A DNA stretch of 64,000 nt from Sphingopyxis sp. MWB1 (GTDB lineage: Bacteria; Pseudomonadota; Alphaproteobacteria; Sphingomonadales; Sphingomonadaceae), in NCBI RefSeq assembly GCF_000763945.1, contig NZ_JQFJ01000002.1:2407501-2471500 (forward strand). Direction: 5' to 3'. Under the pieces are notes generated by a model. That model searched no databases and was not told the DNA's origin. It saw nothing but the letters and a program-made list of their open reading frames with translations. The position numbers and the translations under genes are program-made. Shown in pieces: positions 9,231 to 17,171 of the stretch (position 1 is its first letter; each line of letters opens with the position of its first letter).

Positions 9231-10163
9231 TCAGGCCTGACGCCGCAGTTCGTCGGGCAGATGTTCCAGCACATAATCGATGAAGGCGCGCAATTTGGGC
9301 ATCATCTGCTTGCGGCTGGGATAATAGAGAAAAAGGCCCGATGTGGAGGCGGCATGATCGGTCAGCACAAGCGCGATCTCGCCCGTCGCAACCATCGCCT
9401 TGGCCATCGGTTCGGCGAGCATCGCCATGGCGACCCCTGCGCGCATCGCGACCATCGCGGCGATCCAGTCATTGACGATGACGGGGCCGGTGACCGCGAC
9501 TTCATATTCGCGGTTTCCCTTTTCAAAGGTCCAGGGCATCAGCGCGCCGCTGGCGAGGCGGAAGCGGATGCAGCGGTGGCTGCGTAGCGCCTCGGGGCTC
9601 GCGGGACAGCCATGGCGTTCGAGATAGGCGGGCGCGGCGGCGACGACGAAGCGAAAAGGGCCGGTCAGCCGCACCGCGATCATGTCGGCCTCGAGCGCCT
9701 CGCCCATACGCACCCCCGCGTCGAAACCGCCCGCGCTGAGGTCGGCGAGCCCGTCGTCGGCGTAAATTTCGAGCTCAATATCGGGATAGGCTTCGCAAAA
9801 GCCCGCGATGATCGGTTCGAACATCGGCTGGACCGCGCCGCGCATCAAATTGATGCGAAGCCGCCCGGCGGGACGATTGCCAAGATTGCGCGCCGCTTCA
9901 TAGGCATCGGCCAGCCCCGCATAAGCCGGGGCGGCGCGTTCGAGGAACATTTCGCCCGCCTGCGTCAGCCCGACGCTGCGCGTTGTTCGCATGAAAAGCG
10001 GCGCGCCGACGCGGGCTTCCAGCGCCTTGATCGTCTGGCTGATCGCCGAGGGAGAAACGCCAAGGTCGGTAGCGGCGGCGGTAAAGCTTCGCCTTTCTGC
10101 AACGCGCAGAAAAGCTTCGATCCCGTCGAGCGCCCCTTGGGGGATTGTTAAATCCTGCTTCAA
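9231..10163 (-). CDS. LysR-family transcriptional regulator
   Basis: 310 residues. The N-terminal winged helix-turn-helix (residues about 10-70; FTAAATDLGVSPSAISQTIKALE) is typical LysR. The rest is a periplasmic-binding-protein-like effector domain starting near residue 95 (GRLRINL). It belongs to the common alphaproteobacterial subgroup with a short DAGVRMGEALEADMIAV motif. It is divergent from a small exported protein (start 10247) with an 83-base shared promoter region, so that gene is the most likely neighbour target. The effector is unknown. Confidence 0.92.
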   Translation of the reverse strand: MKQDLTIPQGALDGIEAFLRVAERRSFTAAATDLGVSPSAISQTIKALEARVGAPLFMRTTRSVGLTQAGEMFLERAAPAYAGLADAYEAARNLGNRPAGRLRINLMRGAVQPMFEPIIAGFCEAYPDIELEIYADDGLADLSAGGFDAGVRMGEALEADMIAVRLTGPFRFVVAAAPAYLERHGCPASPEALRSHRCIRFRLASGALMPWTFEKGNREYEVAVTGPVIVNDWIAAMVAMRAGVAMAMLAEPMAKAMVATGEIALVLTDHAASTSGLFLYYPSRKQMMPKLRAFIDYVLEHLPDELRRQA

Positions 10164-10246
10164 AGCACTTGCAGATTATCGACGATTATCTAAGGGCGCA
10201 ACCACCGCTACAAAGGTTGCACAAGAAAACGAAAGGAATCTCTCCC

Positions 10247-10576
10247 ATGTCCATTCAGCTCTCCTCATTTCGACGCTTTCCCTCTGCTTTCGCCGTGGTT
10301 GCGGCGTCGGCGCTTGCCTTCACCGGCCTGATCGCCTCGACCCAGCCGGCCTATGCCGCCGAAGGCGATTATCGCTGCAACGGTCTGGTCGAACAGGCGC
10401 GCGCCGCGGCCGATAACGCCACCGGCAAGGCGCAGAGCAATGCGCAGCGCTATGTCGCCACCGGGCTTGCGCTTTGCAAAGCAGGCAATGAACGCGCCGC
10501 CGCCAAGCAGTTCCGCGCCGCGCTGAAAGTCACCGGCGTTGACGAAGTCAATGACAGCGAAGTCGCTTCGCGCTGA
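10247..10576 (+). CDS. Small exported alanine-rich protein
   Basis: 109 residues with a clear Sec signal peptide: basic start, hydrophobic core near residues 15-30, cleavage likely after QPAYA. The mature part is about 72 residues, rich in Ala and charged residues and probably all helical. Two cysteines (YRCNG and ALCKAG) may form a disulfide, and the tail reads VDEVNDSEVASR. Start ATG 10247 has GAAAGGAA upstream. It is divergent from the LysR gene and followed by a strong terminator at 10637. Not recognised as a named family. Confidence 0.75.
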   Translation: MSIQLSSFRRFPSAFAVVAASALAFTGLIASTQPAYAAEGDYRCNGLVEQARAAADNATGKAQSNAQRYVATGLALCKAGNERAAAKQFRAALKVTGVDEVNDSEVASR

Positions 10577-10636
10577 TCGCGCCTGCGACACCCAAACTCC
10601 GGTCCGTCCTCTCCCTCTCCAGACGGACAGATACTT

Positions 10637-10673
10637 GGGGCGGCGCCGCATCGCGGGCCGCCCCATTTGTTTG
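10637..10673 (+). terminator. Rho-independent terminator
   Basis: A perfect 8-bp stem (GGGGCGGC at 10637-10644, GCCGCCCC at 10657-10664), a 12-base loop and a T-rich tail ATTTGTTTG. It follows the small exported gene by about 60 bases. Confidence 0.75.
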
Positions 10674-10749
10674 ACATTGGCGCCCGCTTGCTGTGAGCCA
10701 AGGGCAAGGCCCGGTCCGGCAGAGGCCGCGCTGACAAGGAGAGGATGGC

Positions 10750-11901
10750 TTGTTCGATGCTTTGACCTTCGCCGCGCTTCCCGCCGGGGATGAGGCGCTG
10801 CGCCCGCTCGCTCGCCAGTTCGCCGAGGAAGCGCTGGCGGCGCTGCCCCCGGACATAAGGGCGCGATCCTGGTCGGGGTTCGACCAGGACTTCAGCCGCC
10901 GCTTGGGCGCGGCCGGGCTGCTCGGCCTGACCTTGCCCAAGGCTTATGGCGGGGGCGCGCGCGGACCTTTTGCGCGGTTTGTCGTGGTCGAGGAATTGCT
11001 GGCGGTCGGCGCGCCGGTGGCGGCGCACTGGATCGCCGACCGGCAGAGCGCGCCGCTGATCCTCAATTTCGGCAGCGAGGCGCAGCGCCAGACCTATCTG
11101 CCCGCCATCTGCCGCGGCGAGCTGGTCTTTTGCATCGGGATGAGCGAGCCCGGCGCTGGTTCTGACCTTGCGGGCGTGCGCACCCGCGCGGAGCGGACAG
11201 CGGAGGGGTGGCGGGTAAATGGCCAGAAAATCTGGACCACCAACGCGATGCACGGCGATTATATGATCGCGCTGGTCCGCACCTCGGGCGGGGTGGAGGA
11301 TCGCCGTGCGGGGCTGTCGCAGATCATCATCGACCTGAAGGCGCCGGGGGTGACGGTGCGCCCCATCGCCGACCTGACCGGCGATGCCCATTTTGCCGAA
11401 GTCTTTTTCGACAATGTCGACCTGCCCGCCGATGCGCTGATCGGCGAAGAGGGTGAGGGATGGGCGCAGGTGACCGCCGAACTCGCCTTTGAGCGGAGCG
11501 GGCCGGAGCGTATTTATTCGAGCGTCGTGCTGCTCGATGCCTGGACCGAGCATCTGCGGCGGGTCGGGCGCGCGGATGGCGCGGCGCTGGCCCTGCTCGG
11601 TGAATTGACCGCGCGGCTGGCGGTGCTGCGCGCCATGTCGATTGCCTGCACCGCGCGGCTGGCGGCGGGCGAAAGCCCGGTGGTCGAGGCTTCGCTGGTC
11701 AAGGACCTTGGCACCGCGTTCGAACAGGCGTTGCCGGCCACCATCGGCGATGATCTGGCCGCGCATCCCGACGAGGGCGTCGATCCCGATCTTTACCGCA
11801 CGTTGCTTTATACCACCCATATCGCGCCCAGCTTTTCGCTACGCGGGGGAACGCGCGAGATTTTGCGCGGGATCATCGCGCGCGGCATGGGTCTGCGATA
11901 G
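10750..11901 (+). CDS. Acyl-CoA dehydrogenase, first subunit of a pair
   Basis: 383-residue FAD-dependent acyl-CoA dehydrogenase. The FAD/substrate loop is typical (FCIGMSEPGAGSDLAGVRTRA), followed by GWRVNGQKIWTTNA and a C-terminal LRGGTREILRGIIARGMG in place of the classic YEGT motif. It starts with TTG at 10750 after AAGGAGAGG. The next gene (11916) encodes a shorter family member 14 bases downstream. Such adjacent unequal pairs form alpha2beta2 dehydrogenases in actinobacterial steroid side-chain degradation (the FadE/ChsE type), so a heteromeric enzyme is likely. The substrate is unknown. Confidence 0.9.
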   Translation: MFDALTFAALPAGDEALRPLARQFAEEALAALPPDIRARSWSGFDQDFSRRLGAAGLLGLTLPKAYGGGARGPFARFVVVEELLAVGAPVAAHWIADRQSAPLILNFGSEAQRQTYLPAICRGELVFCIGMSEPGAGSDLAGVRTRAERTAEGWRVNGQKIWTTNAMHGDYMIALVRTSGGVEDRRAGLSQIIIDLKAPGVTVRPIADLTGDAHFAEVFFDNVDLPADALIGEEGEGWAQVTAELAFERSGPERIYSSVVLLDAWTEHLRRVGRADGAALALLGELTARLAVLRAMSIACTARLAAGESPVVEASLVKDLGTAFEQALPATIGDDLAAHPDEGVDPDLYRTLLYTTHIAPSFSLRGGTREILRGIIARGMGLR

Positions 11902-11915
11902 AGGGGCGCGCGACG

Positions 11916-12893
11916 ATGAGCGATTTTCTGGACGCTTTTGAAAAGCTGCTCGCCAATGCGGCGCCGCTGCATGCCGTGCGGGCGGTCGAGGCGGGCGCGG
12001 ATAGCGCGGCGATGTGGGACGCCCTTGCAGCATCGGGCTTCCTCGATGCGCTGGTGCCCGAGGGCCGCGGCGGCGCGGGGCTGACGCTGGCCGAGGTGCA
12101 GCCGCTATGGATGGCGCTGGGCCGCCATGCCGTGCCGCTGCCGGTCGGGGAGACGATGATTGCCCGGATGCTGCTCGCTATCGCGCCCGAGCCGGTCGAG
12201 CCGCCCCAAGGCCCCATCGCGCTTGCCGTCGCCGGGAAGGGTGCGGCGCTGATCGTGCCGCAGGCACAGGGCGCCGCGCATCTGCTGGTCGAGGCGGGGG
12301 ACGGCCTGCACCTTGCCCTCGCCAGCGGAGGGGAGGCGACGGGCGTGGCGGGCGATGTCGCGGTGCGCTTTTCCTTCACGCCCGGCGAGCCCGTGGCACC
12401 GTCGCCGCAGGGCGGGCTGCGCGCGCGGGCGGCGGTGCTGCGCGCGGCGCTGATTGCGGGAGCGGCGAACCATCTGACCGCGATGACCGCCGCCTATGCC
12501 GGCGAGCGGGTGCAGTTCGGCAAAGCCATCGGGCGGCAACAGGCGCTGCAGCAGCAGATGGCGGTGATGGCCGAGGAAGCAGTGGCGGCGCGGATCGCAT
12601 CCGAACTTGGCTGTGCGGCGGGCTGTCCACCGCCCCTGCCTGCCGCCGCGACCGCCAAATCGGTTACGAGCCGCGCGGCGGCAAAGGTCGCGGCCATCGC
12701 GCATGGCGTGCATGGCGCCATCGGGATCAGCGCCGAATATGATCTTCAGCTTTTCACCCGGCGGCTCCACCAATGGCGGCTCGCCGATGGCGGGGAGCGT
12801 TACTGGAACCGCCTGCTGGGTGCAGCGCGGCTGGCCGATGGCGCGCGCTCGGTCGATTATGTGCGGACGGCCATTTTCCCGAACCAGGACTGA
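11916..12893 (+). CDS. Acyl-CoA dehydrogenase-like partner subunit (short)
   Basis: 325 residues, about 55 shorter than a standard acyl-CoA dehydrogenase. The middle beta-domain is degenerate: the usual TEP.AGSD and WITNG motifs are absent. The C-terminal helical domain is well kept (YAGERVQFGKAIGRQQALQQQ, then HGVHGAIGISAEYDLQLFTRR). This is the pattern of the non-classical subunit in heteromeric enzymes. It follows the catalytic-looking partner by 14 bases in the same operon. It is most likely non-functional alone. Confidence 0.85.
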   Translation: MSDFLDAFEKLLANAAPLHAVRAVEAGADSAAMWDALAASGFLDALVPEGRGGAGLTLAEVQPLWMALGRHAVPLPVGETMIARMLLAIAPEPVEPPQGPIALAVAGKGAALIVPQAQGAAHLLVEAGDGLHLALASGGEATGVAGDVAVRFSFTPGEPVAPSPQGGLRARAAVLRAALIAGAANHLTAMTAAYAGERVQFGKAIGRQQALQQQMAVMAEEAVAARIASELGCAAGCPPPLPAAATAKSVTSRAAAKVAAIAHGVHGAIGISAEYDLQLFTRRLHQWRLADGGERYWNRLLGAARLADGARSVDYVRTAIFPNQD

Positions 12894-12921
12894 CATGTAT
12901 TTGTAACGTAAATCGCGTGAA

Positions 12922-12938
12922 TTGACACGTATATGTCA
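12922..12938. promoter_or_regulatory. Palindrome upstream of TonB-dependent receptor
   Basis: TGACA-CGTATA-TGTCA (12923-12938) is a perfect interrupted palindrome overlapping a TTGACA hexamer at 12922. It lies about 70 bases before the receptor start, in an A/T-richer island. A regulator site or promoter element is plausible, but no partner regulator is adjacent. Confidence 0.4.
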
Positions 12939-13005
12939 TGCGAGGCTCCTAGGGCGGCGGCGGAACGAGAAAAGATAATCCGTCGCAACGTCCCAAGGAG
13001 CATTT

Positions 13006-15408
13006 ATGAAACGCCTGACCGCCGGCGCGCTTTTCGCGCTGCCCTTCGCTGCGCCCTCTTTCGCCTTTGCCGCCGATGCTGCTTCGCTCGACGCCAGCAT
13101 GGAGGCCGCCGCCGAAGCCGATGCCGACCGGGACGGCAACCTGATCATCGTCACCGGAACGCGCGATGCCGGGCGCACCCAGTTCGACACGCTGGCGCCG
13201 ATCGACGTGCTGTCGTCGGGGGCGATCGACAATAGTGTCTCGGACGATCTGTCGGACACGCTGGCGCAGCTTTTGCCCTCTTTCAATGTGCAGCGCCTGC
13301 CCGCGAATGACGGGCTGGCCTTTGTCCGCCCCGCGACGCTGCGCGGCCTGTCGCCCGACCAGACGCTCGTCCTCGTCAATGGCAAGCGTTATCACCGCTC
13401 GGCGCTGCTCGGCACGCGCGGGGCGCAGGCGGCGGATCTGGCCTCCATTCCCAATCTGGCGATCAAGCGCATCGAAGTGCTGCGCGACGGTGCGTCGGCT
13501 CAATATGGGTCGGATGCGATTGCCGGGGTGATCAACATCATTCTCGACGATCAGCCGGGGATGGAGGCCTATGGCCAATTTTCCCAATATTATGAAGGCG
13601 ACGGCACGGCCTATCGCACCGGCGCGCAGGGCGGCACCCTGCTGGGTGAGCGCGGCTCGCTGGTCATCAGCGGTGAATTTTCCAAATCGGACGCAACCTC
13701 GCGCACGCGCCAGCGCCCCGACGCCATCGTCTTTCAGGAAGCCAATCCGCATTTTGATGTACCCAACCCGGTGCAGCGCTGGGGCCAGCCCGATCTGCGC
13801 TCGGTGCGTGCGGCTTTCAACGCCGATTATGAGATTGTCGATGGCGCGACGCTTTATGGCTTCGGCACCTGGTCCGAAGGCGAAGGGGTAACCGACTTCA
13901 ACTGGCGCAACCCCAGCTTTACGGCCAATGTCTATGGCTCCAGCCCGGCCTTTCCCGATTTCAACTTTGCCGAAATCTACCCCGCCGGTTTCACCCCGCG
14001 CTTTGGCAGCGAATTTGACGATTTTCAGCTTGCGGGCGGGATGCGCGGCGAGTTGGGCGCGCGGCTGACCTATGACCTCAGCGCATCGACCGGGCGCAAC
14101 CGCATCGATTATAATATGAAGGAATCGCTCAACGCCTCGCTCGGTCCCGATAGCCCGACGAGCTTTTACCTTGGCCGGCTGCGCCAGAGCGAGCTGAATT
14201 TCAACGCCGATTTCGTCTATCGCCTGCCGTTGGGGCTGGTCGATCCCGCAAACATCGCCTTTGGTGCGGAACGGCGCAAGGAAAGCTATGCCATCTTCCC
14301 CGGCGATCCGGCCTCCTATGCCATCGGGCCGGCTGCGGCTTCGGGGCTGGCGCCGAACAGCAATGGCTTTCCGGGGTTCAGCCCGCTGAATGCCGGTAGC
14401 TGGTCGCAGACAAGCTATGCGGGCTATGTCGATGTCGAAGCGCGCCCCGCCGAGATGCTCACTTTGGGCGCGGCGGGCCGCTATGAGGATTTCTCCGCCT
14501 TTGGCGATACGTTCAACTACAAGCTGTCGGCGCGGCTGGAGCCGGTGCGCGGCGTCGCGCTCCGCTCGACCTATTCGACCGGCTTTCGCGCGCCGACACC
14601 GGGGCAGCTTAATGCGGTGAATACGAGCCAGGGGCTCGACACCACGACGATGCAGATTTTCAACCGGGGGCGGCTGTCGCCCAACGACCCCATTGCCATA
14701 GCCCTGGGGGCCGCGCCGCTGAAGCCCGAAAAGTCGCGCACGCTGACCGCCGGGTTGACCTTTCAGTCGGATTTCGGGCTGACGGGCAGCGTCGATCTCT
14801 ATCAGATCAAGCTGCGCGACCGTTTCGGCCAGTCGCGCACTTTCACCGTGCCCGATGATTTCCCCAATCCGCAGCGTTTCACCGCGGTCAATTTCTTCAC
14901 CAATGATTTTGACACGCGCACCCGGGGTATCGACGCGGTGATCGCCTATGCCCGTAACCTTGGCGCCGGGCGCGCCGACATCAGCCTAGCCTATAATTAT
15001 AATGAGACCAAGGTGACGAGCGGCCTGACCGACGCCATCGCCAATGAAACCCAGCGCATATTGTTCGAGGACCGGCTGCCCAAGCATAATGCCACGGCCT
15101 CGCTGGGCTATAGCATCGGCGGTTTCGGCATTCAGGCGCGCGGGCGCTATTATGGCGCGTGGACCGATGTGAGCGGCAATGCGACGGGCGAGATTTTCCA
15201 GCGCTTTGGCTCGATGATGCTGTTCGACCTGTCGGCCAGCCTGAAGCTCAACGAGCATATGACCTTGCGCGCGGGCGCGGAGAATATCTTCGACGCCTAC
15301 CCCGATGAAGCCACCAATCAGGCGGTGCGCGGGCTGATCTATTCGCGCCATGCCCCCTATGACACCGACGGCGGCCAATATTATGTCCGCCTCGGGGTGA
15401 GCTTTTAA
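13006..15408 (+). CDS. TonB-dependent outer-membrane receptor
   Basis: 800 residues. Signal peptide at 1-23 (cleavage near FAFA-ADA). The plug domain covers about residues 60-170, with the hallmark LRGLSPDQTLVLVNGKRYH and VLRDGASAQYGSDAIAGVINI. A 22-strand barrel follows and ends in aromatic VRLGVSF. There is no N-terminal STN signalling domain, so it is a plain transporter. Start ATG 13006 follows CAAGGAG. A Tat-exported PLP-fold enzyme starts 11 bases downstream, so its ligand may be an amine or amino-acid-like molecule (inference). No siderophore genes are nearby. Confidence 0.95.
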   Translation: MKRLTAGALFALPFAAPSFAFAADAASLDASMEAAAEADADRDGNLIIVTGTRDAGRTQFDTLAPIDVLSSGAIDNSVSDDLSDTLAQLLPSFNVQRLPANDGLAFVRPATLRGLSPDQTLVLVNGKRYHRSALLGTRGAQAADLASIPNLAIKRIEVLRDGASAQYGSDAIAGVINIILDDQPGMEAYGQFSQYYEGDGTAYRTGAQGGTLLGERGSLVISGEFSKSDATSRTRQRPDAIVFQEANPHFDVPNPVQRWGQPDLRSVRAAFNADYEIVDGATLYGFGTWSEGEGVTDFNWRNPSFTANVYGSSPAFPDFNFAEIYPAGFTPRFGSEFDDFQLAGGMRGELGARLTYDLSASTGRNRIDYNMKESLNASLGPDSPTSFYLGRLRQSELNFNADFVYRLPLGLVDPANIAFGAERRKESYAIFPGDPASYAIGPAAASGLAPNSNGFPGFSPLNAGSWSQTSYAGYVDVEARPAEMLTLGAAGRYEDFSAFGDTFNYKLSARLEPVRGVALRSTYSTGFRAPTPGQLNAVNTSQGLDTTTMQIFNRGRLSPNDPIAIALGAAPLKPEKSRTLTAGLTFQSDFGLTGSVDLYQIKLRDRFGQSRTFTVPDDFPNPQRFTAVNFFTNDFDTRTRGIDAVIAYARNLGAGRADISLAYNYNETKVTSGLTDAIANETQRILFEDRLPKHNATASLGYSIGGFGIQARGRYYGAWTDVSGNATGEIFQRFGSMMLFDLSASLKLNEHMTLRAGAENIFDAYPDEATNQAVRGLIYSRHAPYDTDGGQYYVRLGVSF

Positions 15409-15419
15409 GGGGTAGGGCG

Positions 15420-16691
15420 ATGCGGTTCAGCCGAAGGGCAATGATCGCGGGGGCCGCAGCGGTTCCGGTGGCGGGCGGGGCAATGGCTGCCCCGCCGCTG
15501 CCGCCGGGCCCGGCGCGGGCGGATGACGAAGCCTATTGGGGCGCGGTCGCCGACCAATATGATGTCGTCCCTAATGTCATCCAGCTTGAAAATGGCAATT
15601 GGGGGATGATGGCGCGCCCCGTGCTTGATCATTATGAACAAATGGTGCGGCGGGTGAACAGCGCGACCAGCTTTTACGCGCGGCGCGATATGATCCCCGA
15701 TCTGATTGCGGTGCACAGGCTACTCGCGGCGCGGCTGGGGGTGGGTGAGGATGAAATTGCCATCACCCGCAATGCGACCGAGGCGCTGAAGGCGCTGATC
15801 GGCGGTTATAACCGGCTGCGTCCCGGCGATGCGGTGCTCTATGCCGATCTGGACTATGATTCGATGCAGGCGTGTTTCGAGGGCTTGCAGGCGCGGCGCG
15901 GGGTGGAGATTGTCCGCATCGCGCTGCCCGAACCCGCGACGCATCAAGGATTGATCGACACCTATGCCAAGGCGCTGGATGACAATCCGGCGGTGCGGCT
16001 GATCCTGCTCACCCATTTGAGCCATCGCACCGGGCTGGTGGTGCCGGTGCGCGAGATTGTCGCCATGGCGCGGGCGCGCGGCGTCGATGCCATTGTCGAT
16101 GCGGCGCATAGCTGGGGGCAGCTTGATTTCGCGCTTCCCGACCTCGGCGCCGATTTCGTCGGATTGAACCTTCATAAGTGGATTGGCGCGCCGCTGGGGG
16201 TGGGGGCGGTCTATATCCGCAAGGATCGGCTGGACCTTATTGACCCCGATATCGCCAATGCGCCGCCGCATGGGGATAGGGCGCGGTCGCGTGTTCATAC
16301 CGGAACGGTCGATTATGCCGCGCAGCTGAGCGTGCCCGCGGCCTTTGCCTTTCAGGACCGCATAGGTGATGCGCCCCGCGCCGCGCGGCTGCGCCATTTG
16401 CGGGACTTGTGGGCCGAGGAGATGCGGGACACGCCGGGAATTGAGATTCTGACCCCGGCGGACCCGCGCCTTTATGGCGGGATCACTTCCTTTCGCTTTG
16501 CCGGCCGAACAAGCGTGGCGGAGAATGTCGCGCTCGCGAAACAGCTGCTCGATGCGCATGGCATTTTCACCGTGCATCGCAGCGGCCCCGCGCGCGGCGC
16601 CTGTGTCCGCGTGACGCCCGCGCTCTTTACCCGCGCCGCCGATATGGAACGACTGGTCGGGGCGCTGCGGCAGATGCTGAGGAGCGCCTGA
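15420..16691 (+). CDS. Tat-exported class V aminotransferase-fold PLP enzyme
   Basis: 423 residues of the class V aminotransferase/isopenicillin-N epimerase-like family. The PLP-binding lysine is Lys253 in LNLHKWIGAPLG, and Asp227 in VDAAHSWGQ would contact the pyridine nitrogen. The N-terminus has a twin-arginine signal (RFSRRAMIAG, then a hydrophobic stretch ending AMAAPP). It is therefore predicted to fold with its cofactor in the cytoplasm and be exported. It sits 11 bases after a TonB-dependent receptor and is surely co-transcribed. The reaction (lyase, epimerase or transaminase) cannot be told from sequence. Confidence 0.88.
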   Translation: MRFSRRAMIAGAAAVPVAGGAMAAPPLPPGPARADDEAYWGAVADQYDVVPNVIQLENGNWGMMARPVLDHYEQMVRRVNSATSFYARRDMIPDLIAVHRLLAARLGVGEDEIAITRNATEALKALIGGYNRLRPGDAVLYADLDYDSMQACFEGLQARRGVEIVRIALPEPATHQGLIDTYAKALDDNPAVRLILLTHLSHRTGLVVPVREIVAMARARGVDAIVDAAHSWGQLDFALPDLGADFVGLNLHKWIGAPLGVGAVYIRKDRLDLIDPDIANAPPHGDRARSRVHTGTVDYAAQLSVPAAFAFQDRIGDAPRAARLRHLRDLWAEEMRDTPGIEILTPADPRLYGGITSFRFAGRTSVAENVALAKQLLDAHGIFTVHRSGPARGACVRVTPALFTRAADMERLVGALRQMLRSA

Positions 16692-16700
16692 CGGAGAAGG

Positions 16701-16720
16701 GTCCCCGCCTACGCGGGGAC
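16701..16720. repeat. Short palindromic intergenic repeat
   Basis: GTCCCCGC-CTAC-GCGGGGAC, a perfect 8-bp stem. It is related to the copies at 35175-35256 and lies between convergent genes ending at 16691 and 16746. It may also act as a terminator. Confidence 0.6.
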
Positions 16721-16745
16721 ACATGCCGTTAGGGCGATGCTTTCG

Positions 16746-17171
16746 TTATGGGGAGAACTTTGCAGGCGCCGCCTCTTCCGCGAGTGGCGGCACCGGCCTT
16801 GGCCTACGGTCGGGGCCGACTGCGACGAAGATGAAGCGCGCTTCGGTCACGCGATGTTCGTCGCTGGCATGGCGATCGCGCGCCCAGGCTTCGACCGCGA
16901 CATGCATCGAGGTGCGGCCCACCTTGACCAGCCGGGCATAGACGGAGACTTCATCGCCGACGAAGACCGGACGGTGGAAGGACATGCCCTCCACCGAAAT
17001 GGTCACGGCGCGCCCGCGCGCGTGAAGCGAGGCGACCGAGGATGCGGCAAGGTCCATCTGCGCCATCAGCCAGCCGCCAAATATATCGCCATAGACATTG
17101 GCATTGGCGGGCATGGCGGTGACGCGGACGGCGGGCGCGCTCGTCGGCGCTGTGTCAGCGGCGGGCATCAT
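16746..17171 (-). CDS. Hotdog-fold acyl-CoA thioesterase (YciA-like)
   Basis: 141 residues. Family motifs are ANVYGDIFGGWLMAQMDLAAS near residues 24-44, with the catalytic Asp, and VSVEGMSFHRPVFVGDEVS-like text (ISVEGMSFHRPVFVGDEV). It hydrolyses acyl-CoA esters in the cytoplasm as a hexamer in related proteins. The start overlaps the end of metE (ATG at 17171 or 17168 inside the last metE codons), so it is probably translated from the metE message. Confidence 0.9.
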   Translation of the reverse strand: MMPAADTAPTSAPAVRVTAMPANANVYGDIFGGWLMAQMDLAASSVASLHARGRAVTISVEGMSFHRPVFVGDEVSVYARLVKVGRTSMHVAVEAWARDRHASDEHRVTEARFIFVAVGPDRRPRPVPPLAEEAAPAKFSP

